Below, one piece after another: positions 23,801 to 34,477 of a stretch of 64,000 nucleotides of DNA (positions are counted from its first letter, which is position 1; every line of letters begins with the position of its first letter). The position numbers were made by a program, and so were the translations under genes. The stretch is taken from contig NC_034009.1 in the NCBI RefSeq assembly GCF_000346465.2, positions 40,186,370 to 40,250,369 on the forward strand, given 5' to 3'. The notes beneath the pieces are model-generated. The model made no database searches and was not told the origin of the DNA. It was given only the letters and a program-made list of their open reading frames with translations. The DNA comes from Prunus persica. Taxonomy: Eukaryota; Streptophyta; Magnoliopsida; Rosales; Rosaceae.

Positions 23801-24035
23801 AAGCAACTGCAAGTGGAAGGAAGGTGGGCCCCAAAACAAGAACAAAGGACAAAAAGGAGCCTCCCCTTCATGTCAATGTCTTTGCAAATTAGTAACGACC
23901 ATGCTGATTTCTAGTTTGTTAATCTGAATTAACAGTGAGTTTCATTTGTTGAATGAATGAATGGAGTTGATGATAGGGTCATTCTGGTGTATCAGACGGA
24001 ATATATATTTTTCTTCTTCTTGTAATAAAAATTAA
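20821..24035. other. Intergenic; distal IAA29 promoter and unassigned sequence
   Basis: No gene is supported. The G-box pair at 21654-21670 is listed separately. The open frame at 23691-23927 has no family resemblance. The rest is AT-rich single-copy-looking DNA. Confidence 0.5.
21654..21670. promoter_or_regulatory. Paired G-boxes (CACGTG x2) upstream of IAA29-like gene
   Basis: Two perfect CACGTG palindromes start 11 bp apart (21654-21659 and 21665-21670), about 1.28 kb upstream of the IAA29-like ATG. G-boxes bind PIF-class bHLH factors, and Arabidopsis IAA29 is known to be PIF-activated. The link to this gene is inference, because nothing else lies between them but the distance is large. 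Confidence 0.4.
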
Positions 24036-24710
24036 GGCAAAAAGTCATTTTTTGTTTATGTAATTTACTATTTTTACCACTAAAATCCTTGTAATATCGA
24101 TTTGATCATTTTTGTCCATGTAGTTTGAATTTCGTGCAATTCAAAGACAACTCCCAATTTTTTTTCTCAAATTACTCTAATATGGAGGGGCATTTCACTC
24201 CAACTTACAGCCCCTTCACAACCACCCAGCAACCCCTCCAACTACATGACAACCACCTTCTCCCATCCCTCCCCCTCCCGATCTCAACCTCCTCCTCCTA
24301 ACTCAACCCGCTCGCCACCCCCACAGCCACCTTATCCCCACCCTCCACAACCACCTTTTCCCCTCACAGACACAGACACACACACACATTCTCTGTCTCT
24401 CTCTCTCTCTCTGTTACTTATCAAACTCCAAACCTAATTCCATGCATTGTCCAAAACCTCTCCTCATAAACCCAAGGTAAAAGACTTTGAGGTTTGAAAG
24501 CATAAGAAAAGCTACAGTATGGGCTACTGAGGGAGTGGTAGTTTTGGATTAAAATGCCCCTTCATATTAGAGTAATTTGACCCAAAAAAAAAAATTTGGG
24601 GTTGTTCTTGAATTGCTTGGAATTCAAACTATAGGGACAAAATTGATCAAATTGAAAGGGACCTTAGTTATAAAAGTGGTAAACTAGAAGGACCAAAAAT
24701 GAATTTTACC
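24036..24710. mobile_element. Long-inverted-repeat (MULE-like) non-autonomous element 1
   Basis: The left arm begins GGCAAAAAGTCATTTTTTG and runs through AATTACTCTAATATGGAGGGGC (24172-24193). The right arm (about 24550-24710) carries the reverse complement and ends ATGAATTTTACC. Arms are about 160 bp. The middle is a CT- and Pro-codon-rich stretch with a CA/CT microsatellite (24370-24415). The flanking 9-mers AAAAATTAA and TAAAACTAA match at 7 of 9, a worn duplication. The ends match element 2. Confidence 0.7.
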
Positions 24711-24834
24711 TAAAACTAATGATATGATTGTATAAGAATTGCTCGTATTAGTGAGCATAGATAACAAGTTTTAATGGGTTGTTCAAAGAAATGTGGATTC
24801 ACAACAATTTTTTTATGGACTGTTAAGTACGTGA

Positions 24835-24952
24835 GAGTTTATAGTTTCAGTTGTAATGAGCATTTATTCCCACACTTGAAGTGAGAGTTCGAATCCCTCT
24901 TCTCATTTAACTTCATTCTTGTTATAAATAAAATAAAATAAAATAAAATAAG
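24835..24952 (+). mobile_element. Possible tRNA-derived SINE remnant
   Basis: AGTTGTAATGAGCA and GAGTTCGAATCCC (near 24886) are spaced like Pol III boxes and are followed by a (AAATA)n tail at 24926-24951. No target-site duplication was seen, so this is tentative. Confidence 0.35.
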
Positions 24953-25641
24953 ATTTTGATTTTGATTTTTTATACAGAATTGTACTTTTATTATTTTTTG
25001 TAACTTGAGATATATTAACAATTGCAGGAATCGAACATAAAACATTGGTTGTATATACAAAACTCATGTGAGTAGATCTAGCAATATTATATACGACATG
25101 AATTCACACGAAAAATTACGGTCTTTAATAACCCGTGAACATAACAAGTCGTTTGGTACCAACCCGTTAGCTTAACATGTTGTTTCATATCAACCCATTA
25201 GCTTAACATGTCATGTCAAATTAGATTGGAAAACAAAAAAGAGGACCAATTTTCCAAGTGTACTACATGTAAGCTAGGGCATTGTTTAAAAGTGCTTTTA
25301 GAAAACACTTTAGACTATAAAATTTTTAAGTGTTTGACATAAACTTTTTTATCAACCACACTTAAAAAAAATGTTGCAAGAAAAAAGAAAAACTTACCTA
25401 TATCCGTCTCATGGGCAAGAGCAGTCCTAAGCCTAGGGCAAGATAGGCTGCTGCCTACCCCAAATTTTTCAAAAAGAAAAAAATACCCACATGTAATGGT
25501 CCAGCCCACCATGTGAAACATAAGAACCTATGCCCACCCAAAAAGCAACCCACATGCATGCATAACTCAAAATTTCTTTCATCTTTAATTATCTTCTTCT
25601 ACTGGGTTTCTATTAAATACACGTATACATTTATAATTTTA
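24953..25641. other. Intergenic, no gene
   Basis: It contains a short near-duplicate pair (CAACCCGTTAGCTTAACATG near 25160 and CAACCCATTAGCTTAACATG near 25193) and an open frame at 25315-25521 (-) with no resemblance to a family. Confidence 0.5.
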
Positions 25642-26801
25642 GGCAAAAAGTCACTTTTGGTTCCTATGATTTATCATTCTTATTACTAAGGTCCCTATGA
25701 CTTCAGTTTGAATATTTTCATCCCATTAATTTCAATTTGACACAATTTAAGAAAAATCCTAAATTTCTGTCAAATTCTTTTAACTTCTGTTACCTGTGGA
25801 TGGGTAATATAGTGAGCAAATATTAAAAAATTAATTCTTTTAAAAATAAACAATACAAAATGGAAAAATTAATAAATAAAAAATATATCTTCTTCTCCCA
25901 TCCCTAGAAGCCTTCGTCTCTGCTGTATATCTCTCTCTTCATTTCTCCACCACCTTATATCACCCTATCCCGAGCCCCTCCCCTACCCCTAGCCGTGACC
26001 CACCCCCAACCCCATCCCTACCGACAACCCAACAACAGTGCACCGACCGCCTTCATCCCTCTATTTCTCTCCGATTTGGCCTTCCACCTCACCGCACCAA
26101 AGCCCGTTAATCATCCCTCCACCACCCTAACCTAAAACTAGATATTCTCCAATATACAGCTTTGTTCATCAATCGATTTTTAATAACTTGGAGATAGCTA
26201 TAGATTTTACCCTTCCCGACTTCAAGTTCTGTTTCTCAAAAACACCATCAAATAAGCCCTAAGAAGTGAAAATAAAATTGAAATAGGAGTAGTTCTTGGT
26301 GGGTGGGCTGGGTTGGAGCGATTTTATTTATTTTATTTTATTTTATTTTGCAGATCTATTGGCCATATTGTAATAATTTATGAGCAATGTGGTCTTTTGC
26401 TTGCACTCAATTTTTTGGACTGGACTTGAGACAGAGAGACAGAGAGACAGAGATATAGGTAGGGTGTCTTGAGAAGTTTTGTGGTGAGAGGGTGGTAAGG
26501 GTTGGTTGCTGGGTGGGTGATATTGGGCGGTGGCTTGTTAGATGGTGGTTATGATGGGAGGTGGAGGGCACGGGAGTTAAAAAGGAATGAATTTTTGTTA
26601 TTTATTATTAATTTTTTTCATTTTGTATTTGTTATTTTAAAAAGGAATGAATTTTTTAATAATTTGACCGAATTGGCCCTTCACAAGTAATGGAAGTTAA
26701 AAAATTTTGACAGAAATTGAGAGTTGTCCTTGAATTGCTTGAAATTGAAACGTTTAGTGGCAAAAATAATAAACCACAGGAACCAAAAGTGACTTTTTGC
26801 C
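25642..26801. mobile_element. Long-inverted-repeat (MULE-like) non-autonomous element 2
   Basis: Left end GGCAAAAAGTCACTTTTGGT and right end CCAAAAGTGACTTTTTGCC are perfect reverse complements over about 19 bp, and the arms stay similar for about 150 bp. Flanking 9-mers ATAATTTTA (25633-25641) and TTAATTTTA (26802-26810) differ at one base. Nine-base duplications and long arms fit Mutator-like elements. The 800-bp centre has no supported gene; it contains CT-rich and G-rich halves. Confidence 0.8.
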
Positions 26802-27152
26802 TTAATTTTAAGATGTTGTATATGACAACATTGAATCTAATATATTTTAAATAGGTTAGAAGTTATGCGTTATAGTTTAATTAAGAATGAATTATAATTT
26901 GAGGATTTTGTTGAAATTAATTAGGTCTTTGATTTTAGGAATTTTGTTGAAATGTTTGATTTGTTGTTGGTATGTTAATGTTTAATTAAAGGCATTGATG
27001 CTATTATGAGAGTTTATTTTATTTTTTGTTGGGATTTTTGATTCAATAGGTTATCCTTTGTTATGTCAGATCACAAATTGAACCCCAAGAAAACAAGGAA
27101 TTTGTTGTCTTTTTTTTTTTTTTTTGGGTGGTGCTAAGCTTTTATTTATGTA
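26802..27152. other. Intergenic spacer between two inverted-repeat elements
   Basis: AT-rich DNA with a T-homopolymer (near 27111-27126). No gene or signal is seen. Confidence 0.6.
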
Positions 27153-28847
27153 GAGTTAATGACTCAAATGGTCCTCAAACTTATACCCGATTTACATTTT
27201 GGTCCCTCAATTAAGTTATTAGTTCAAATGGTTCATCAACTCTATATTATTCGGTCAATTGGTCCTACCGTTACATTATGTAAATGTTGCCGTCAAATGT
27301 AAGGTTAAAACCATCCATAACTGTCCTATGTTCCCTAAATAGGTGATAAAGTGGTGATAAAGAGGTGATAGAAATTGTTGTTTGTGTTTACCTTTGGTTT
27401 CTTGTTTTGTATCCTAATTTTATTTTACCTTTGTGTTGTGTTAAATAAGTGTTCTTTACGTACTCAAACTAGAACTTTGTATAAGCCTCCAGTTCCTCGT
27501 TGGAACAATCCCGTAGTTACAAATCTATACTCCAATAGATTCGTACATTTGCGGTATTTTAAATAGGATGATTAACACATTAATTTGTGCATGCCAATTA
27601 TTAATACAACATCAAGCAATGCATTATAATCCAGTACCAAGGAATCCTCCAATTGAGACAAAAACCTATTTGCTCTTTAACATAAGGCTCTTTGAATACC
27701 AGCCAATCTAGCTAGAATAAGAGCTTTCTTTCGTTTCAAGTGGCCAAAAATATTTTTGTTCCATTGTTTTAGAGGAGCATTTAACCCATAAGACTTATCA
27801 AGAGCATAACCAGGAGTCAGCCCTCATTTTTGCGTCACAAAATCTTTGAAACTTCTGTGCTGCATCCACATCACTTCAAATCTAAATAGTCTGGCATTTG
27901 CAAAGGAGATCATGCGGGACTGCATAGAGATTTTAATAGGACAATGGTAAAATATAATTATGATACTAGAAATGAGTAAAGAAAAATATAAGAAATGAAA
28001 CAAAACAAGAAACCAAAGGTAAACACAAAAAGAAATTTCTATCACCTTTTTTATTTATTTATGAGATAGGAGGGACAAACCCCAAAAAGAAACAACAACT
28101 AACTAGAACAAATCAAGCGAGGCCTAACAACTCCTAAAAAAAAATCCTCCAAAAAGGAGCTAACCCAAGACGGAGCCTCATCCAAGTAGCTAACCCCCAA
28201 ATCCAAGTTAAGGCTCCAATTAGCCATACGATCAGCTACAACATTCATTTCTCTGTAAACATGAGCAAGGTAACAGTTGCCAATACGCCTCATAAGAACA
28301 CAACAGCTCTAAACTAACGCAGCAAGAGAATGACAACTCAAGGTACCAACTTGCTGAACAAGGGAAACAACAACTGCAGCATCCATCTCAATAAGAAGAT
28401 TAGAGATACCTTTATCACAAGCCAAATGCAGCCCAAAATACAAGCCCTAAAGCTCAGCCTCAATGATCTGCCCCTTGCCTAAATTCGCAGCTAAACCACA
28501 GATCCAATTGCCATTAGCCCCACGGATCACTCCACCAGTACAAATACAACCCGAGCCTGCTCTCCTAGACTTTCTATCACCTCTTTATCACTACAGTATC
28601 ACCACTATATCACCATTGTATCACTACTTTCTCACATATGTATCACCACTTTATCACCTATTTGAGGAACATAGTATGGTTATGTACAGTTTTACCCTTA
28701 TATTTAATTGCAACATTGACAGCATGTAATAGTATGACCAATAGACTGAATAATATAGAGTCGATGGACCGTTTGAATGAATAATTTAATTGAAGGGTCA
28801 AAATATAAATAAGATATAAGTTTGAGAACCATTTGAGTAATTAACCC
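27153..28847. mobile_element. Long-inverted-repeat (MULE-like) element 3 with nested LINE fragment
   Basis: The left arm starts GAGTTAATGACTCAAATGG and the right arm ends in the reverse complement of GGGTTAATTACTCAAATGG. Homology extends about 230 bp inward, to a TATCACC-rich block near both inner ends (27340-27375 and 28575-28660). Identical 10-mers TATTTATGTA flank it (27143-27152 and 28848-28857). A second inverted pair (about 27370-27420 and 27965-28030, both with a GAAACCAAAGG-type core) lies inside. A reverse-oriented LINE RNase H fragment occupies 28099-28565. Confidence 0.85.
28099..28565 (-). pseudogene. LINE-derived RNase H (RVT_3) domain fragment
   Basis: Read on the minus strand this gives the plant LINE-type RNase H domain: a GGVIRGANGNWICG opening, the E in the IIEAEL helix with GLYFGLHLA, an IEMDAAVVVSLV strand, then VYREMNVVADRMANW near the end. 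Premature TAG codons interrupt it after EAEL (where relatives have Trp) and again before the SCCVL segment. No reverse transcriptase part is present, so this is a dead 3' fragment inside the inverted-repeat element. Confidence 0.75.
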
Positions 28848-28857
28848 TATTTATGTA

Positions 28858-29557
28858 TAGAAATGTATTTAAAGGTAAGACTTATTACGTCCCCCTGATT
28901 ATGTGTATCTTTTTATGTTTATTAATGAAATTCACTCATGACATTGAATTTTTAATGTAAATTTCACCAATCAGATTTCGAATCATGAATCTGCCACTCA
29001 TAAGGTGTATCACATGTAACTCATGTGCGACTCACATGACATTCCAAAGTGTGAGACAAACTGGAATTTTACTCGCAAGAAAGAAACAGTGAGAAGTAGA
29101 CCATGGAATATTCTCTTTTTTATTTTCTATTTTATTTTCCCCGCAAGAAACTTCCATGAATTGAATTGTAGTGGTGGAGTGGAGAAACGCGCCATTGCCT
29201 GCCGGGTCAACTACATCAAATTAGCAAAACAGCCAAAAATATCCATTGACTTGACGACGAAAAGCCCAACTGAGCCACACAAAAAAAATCACAATCCGAG
29301 TCTCAGACAGGCCGAGTTGACCCGTACAATACCCGACTCACCTGCCCCAACCTCAACCGGATCCAAATATCACTGGATCCGAGCCCAATTTACTCGACTT
29401 TGCTTTGACTGTGTCATAATCGGACCTGGCCATTTCGACCCGCCCCAGATGAGCTTTGTCTCACATTTGAATTGAATTCATCGTTCCTCTTCCCTAACGT
29501 TGAACTCTCTCTCTGATCACAACCACAGACTCAGAGAGAGCGAGAGAGAGACTAGAG
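28858..29557. other. Intergenic; UGNT1 promoter/5' leader at right
   Basis: The open frame 29023-29475 (+) has no homology and lies where the promoter is expected. CT/GA-rich sequence at 29507-29555 directly precedes the UGNT1-like ATG and looks like 5' UTR. Confidence 0.55.
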
Positions 29558-32500
29558 ATGTCTCTGAAGGCGTCGAGTTCGGGCAAGAATTTGATACTGC
29601 CAGTATCGGATTCTCCAAGAGACCTGGAGAGAGAGAGACTCGTCGGAGACGATAACGATGAGAAGCTTTTCAGAGGATCCGCCATGACCAGACGTGGAGC
29701 CTACGCTGCAATCTCTTACATGGCCTGCGCAGGTAAATTACGGAGCCTGCAATTTGATGCTGCATAGTGAAGCTTTTTGTTCCTAAAAATTAAAAATTCA
29801 AGTTTTAAGAGATGAAAGTCAGATTTCAAAAAGTTTGAAGAAAATTGGGAGCTGTTGTATGCCATAATTTACTGGGTTCAGAATACGATTTGGCGAAGTC
29901 TGTGCTTGATTTTGTTTTGTTATGAATTTGGATTTTTCTACTTGGGATTGGCATAGTTTTTCAAATTTTGAATTTTTGTTGAGTTATTTGTTCCCATTTT
30001 TTTGTGCAGTGTTATTGGTGATGTTCAACAAAGCAGCTCTCTCTTCTTATAAATTTCCGAGTGCAAATGTTATCACACTCTTTCAGGTACCATCCCAACT
30101 GAATCCTACAGTAGTCTTTCATGTTTTGAGAATTAAGTTAATTAGTGAAATTTTAAGCGAAATCATCCTTTGAAAAAGTTAGCCGGGCCAAACAGCCTTG
30201 AGCAGACACAGAAAGCATTGAAATTTCTGATTACGTGAGTTGAACTTGACCTTCTGGTTGCTACTGCAGATGATATGTTCATGTGGTTTTCTCTATGCCT
30301 TGAGACGGTGGAAGATGATTTCTTTCACCGTAGGTGAATCTTTGACCATTTCTGATGACAATATCACAACACTTGTACCGTTAAAGACATTGAAGAAAAC
30401 CCTTCCTCTTGCCGGAGCCTATTTGCTGTACATGGTATGCATTGTGCAATCTAATGTCGCGCATGCTCTTTTTTTTTATTTTTTTAAATAACATTTTTGT
30501 GAAAGGAAACATAATGATGCATTGATTCCTCTTAGTTAGATTGTTTTGGTTCGTAACTATTATTCAATAGTTTTCTTAGTTGTATTTGTGATTAATGTTT
30601 GCCCATTCATTTATTTATCCTTGAAAGCTAGCCTCCATGGAGTCTGTCCGTGGAGTAAATGTTCCCATGTACACCACCCTCAGGAGGACTACTGTGGTAT
30701 TTACAATGGTTATGGAGTATATTTTGGCTGGCCAAAGATATACATCTCCTATTGTTCGAAGGTAAATGGCCCTTTTGTTTATAATTTATTCTTCATATGC
30801 TGATGTTAATAATGTACAGATCATCTGCTCTTCTAGATAGACAAAAAGAATTGGATGGTTTCTTTTTTATTGGATGAAAGTTGTGAAAGCTGACTTGTCA
30901 GTACTTTTCTTTATGGTCGTGAATTGGTCCAGTGAGAAAGTTTTACATTATGCCATGAATGAATGAATGAATGTAATGAAAAATGCTTCTGCATTTTGTG
31001 TTTTACTTTATTGACCATCTACCTGATTTTCTCATTTAACTGAAAATTTTAAGGTTGTTATCAGTGTTGGACTGATCGTTCTTGGTGCATTCATTGCCGG
31101 AGCTCGGGATTTGTCATTTGATGCCTATGGCTATGCTGTTGTTTTCTTATCTAACATCACAACAGCAGTATATCTTGCAACCATAGCCCGTATTGGTAGT
31201 ACTTTAACAATTTATCCTTTTGGGAAATCTTTCACTACATTTCCCCTTATTAGCTTGACAGGTTTCTAAGATATTGAGTGTTACTTTCTTTTTCTCAGGG
31301 AAATCCAGTGGCCTTAATAGCTTTGGCCTTATGTGGTGTAATGGTTAGATAAAACATCCTGACTCAATTTTTGTCCTTGGGATTTTTCTAATTATTATTT
31401 TTTGGTTTTGTGCATAATTAGGAGTTTTCATTAATTAAATTCCAACTGTGACATAAAATGGTACTGTTTTCTCTATGATAGGAGTCATATGTGGGCCGGC
31501 TTTGCTGTTTTTGACTTTTATTCGTGGTGACTTGAAGACGACAATCGATTTTCCTTATCTGTTTTCACCTGGTTTTATGGTACTTTCTTTACCAACAGCA
31601 CTCTTCTCTGCTAATAAATATAAAACTTAACGCTTTGAAAGTTGTCTTGCTACTCCTGAAATGTGCCTTATCTGCATTTTCTGCATGGCATTGTGGTTTT
31701 GCTCGCTTATAAGCTATGCATGCTTATTTTAAATATGCTATCTTCTGGTACACTTTATGCCCCAGTGATTGCATTTTTATTGAAAGGTTTAGTTTACTGG
31801 TATTTGACAATTTTTTTATTATGTAATTTTCTGTTAACATCATTTTACTTGCAGTTTGGTTCATGGGTTCCCTGTGTATGATATTGTTCCAGTGCGATAT
31901 TTATTTGCAGTTAGCTATTTAATTGAACTTAAGATAAATCTGCCATGTTTCGTGTAGAGCTTCATTGATTTCTTTCCCTCCAGCTGTCTGTGTGGGCTGC
32001 ATGGATTAGTGTTATATATTATGCTTGAAATTGGTGGAAGTGGGGTGTTTGGACCTTTGAATTATTTTTTCATGTTCAGTAGTTTTAAGTTTTGAAACCA
32101 TACAGAATGAGTTTCAATGCTATTTGTAAGTAGCATTTTACACCGTCATTTGTGGTTCTTGGCATCTCATGGATTCATTCAACTGACGTCAATCGCCCAA
32201 GTATACCATGCCTATTTTGCTTCTTCTTACAGTACTTAAATAAAACTTCCAAGTAATTCGTAGGGTTTTATTGAGAGACATTGTTTTTTCCTTTTTTTCT
32301 TTCTTCCTCCTTTTGGCAGGCTGTCTTGCTTTGTTCCTGTATACTGGCATTCTTCTTGAATTACAGCATATTCCTGAACACAACTCTAAATTCAGCGCTC
32401 ACACAGACAATTTGCGGCAACTTGAAGGTTTGTTTTGGCTAAATTTATTTCTCAGATGTATTACAACATAATTTAGCAGCCTATGTACGATGTTTTCTTA

Positions 32501-32780
32501 TCTTTATTCAAGCTCTTATATGTTTTGGTGACTTAAACTGGTGTAGGATTTTTTTACCATTGGACTTGGCTGGATGCTATTCGGTGGCCTTCCATTTGAT
32601 ATTGTAAGTGCAAGCTCTTCTTCATTCTTTAAAAAAAAAAAAAAAAAAGAACTTGTTTCTCTTTCTATTTAGAAATTGATGTCTGTTTTTTGTTTGTTCT
32701 GCTAGTTGAATGTTATTGGGCAATTTCTGGGTTTCCTTGGCTCTGGATTGTATGCCTACTTTAAGCTCATAGGGAAGTAA
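29558..32780 (+). CDS. UGNT1: UDP-GlcNAc/UDP-GalNAc transporter, UGNT1-like
   Basis: Ten exons (29558-29732, 30010-30086, 30270-30434, 30628-30761, 31065-31195, 31299-31343, 31482-31579, 32320-32427, 32547-32603, 32706-32780) join in phase to 354 residues. It belongs to the nucleotide-sugar-transporter branch of the TPT/DMT superfamily: about ten hydrophobic helices after an acidic N-terminal tail of about 45 residues. Recognisable blocks are VLLVMFNKAALSSYKFPSAN (helix 1), VPMYTTLRRTT, LIVLGAFIAGARDLSFD and LNSALTQTICGNLKD. The C-terminus GLYAYFKLIGK ends in Lys, like related Golgi members. In Arabidopsis UGNT1 (At4g32272) carries UDP-GlcNAc/UDP-GalNAc into the Golgi for N-glycan maturation. 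Exon 5 must start at 31065, not after the nearer AAG at 31053, to keep the frame. Intron 7 (740 bp) is the longest. Confidence 0.93.
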
Positions 32781-34226
32781 CCTTTTCAACAAATGGCTGG
32801 TTTTCTCCGCCGAAGATGATTAGTTGCTGCTGCCCTTGTTTCGGCCACCAATTTTGATTTTTTGATTATGGGGCTACTAGAAGTGAGATGTGACACTGTT
32901 AATACAGAAGATTTCCGCGCAGCGGATTTAACTCAAAACTGGAAACTAGGCCTGCTACTTTTGCCCTGTAATTATTCTTCCATATGGATAGGTGTTAGAA
33001 ACAATGGTGGCAATTTGGCATTGAGAGCTGCTTGCTCATCTAATATATTTTTTTTTAAAAGCTAGACGTTGTGAGCCTTTCTTATTCCAAGGTTTTCAGT
33101 CACACATGCGCACTTTCTTTTTATTTATTTTTAATACAAATGATATTGGGGGATGGGGATTCTTGCCTTTTAAGGCTTTTAACAAAAGGAGTTTTTTTCT
33201 TTCTTTCTTTGGGGTGTGTTTTGTTGAAGCAAAACAGGTTATAAGAGCAAACGCTTGGATCATATAGGTATTGGTTGTCATAGTCATAGGGGTAGGTTCT
33301 TGGGTTTTTTACTTAAAAATAGTGTTTTAAAGTGTTTTCCAAACTATGAAAGCAAATTTTGAGGGACTTATTTGTGAATAGCTATATTTAATTTATTTAT
33401 TTTTGGGACAAACCGAATATCTGTAGAGAAGTTCAAAATCGGATGCAAGGGTAACGAGCCCTATTGTTCTTCTTCCCAACTCATCCTTTTGAAATGGTTA
33501 TTGCACATACAATATATAATATATTGAATAAAATAGTTTAAAGAAGAAAAAGAAAAATGAAACATATGTGAAAGGGAATCAAGTATTTGTTTAATAAAAT
33601 GCAAAGTAAAATTTTTTTTAATAAAAAAAAAATTAGTTTATTAATATCATAGTGTGTTAATTAAAGGTTGTCTTATAAAACCATTACCAAAAAAGAAAAG
33701 AAAAAAATTGTTCTATAAAATCTGAGGACAGAAGATGGCGCCTAAAGACGGCAGGTACTGCCGCATAAGAGTTAAAACGTCAACTGCCATTCCATTAGTT
33801 TCTTTTATTTTTTTAATTTTTTTTTAATTTTAATTTTAATTTTTGTCTGAACAACTGGCAATCTTCTCAAGCCTCACAAAACCAATATACCAAAACGTAG
33901 AAAAAGGAAAAAAAGAGGGAAAACTTCTCCCTCTCTCTTTCCCTCCCTCGCTTTTCTCTGTTCTCTTTTTTCTCTTTCTTCTTTTTCCTTCTGGAATTGC
34001 CTCCGACAGAAGCTCCAAAACTGCTCCCAGAAAGCCCAAACCCTAGAAAATTCCAAGCCCCAAGCGTCTTTACAATGCGTGTTCTGCTTCCATAGGAATC
34101 TCTCTCTCCCTCCCCCTCTCTCTCTCTGTCTCTTTTTTTCTGGTTTTTTTATTGTTAATCTGTAGCTCCATTTTTGGTATAAGGGCATGGGTTGAGAGAG
34201 AGGGCCAGGGAGAAATTCACACAGCT
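32781..34226. other. UGNT1 3' flank and leader of the ubiquitin-fold gene
   Basis: The first 300-400 bp are probably 3' UTR. 33300-33850 is AT-rich without genes. CT-rich sequence at 33920-34135 is the likely 5' leader of the next gene, and the overlapping open frames there are shadows of it. Confidence 0.55.
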
Positions 34227-34434
34227 ATGTCTTATAGCACGCTGAGAATTGACGACGACGATTTTGTCCCTGTTAGGCCTTCCTCCGTCGAACGCCCTCG
34301 CCGCTCTAATTCGTTGCCCTTTGTCCCGTTGCTGCTCATTGATGGCTTCTCTCGCAAGAGCTTCTCATATTCTGCCCTTCCCCAGGAGCCTCTCAGACTC
34401 TCCGTTCTCAAATTGGACGGCTCTTGTTTCGGTA

Positions 34435-34477
<43 letters not shown>

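Noticed and set aside
29023..29475. 150-residue plus-strand frame before UGNT1
   Set aside because: Composition and lack of any family motif suggest chance; it ends 80 bp before the real start, in promoter/leader DNA.
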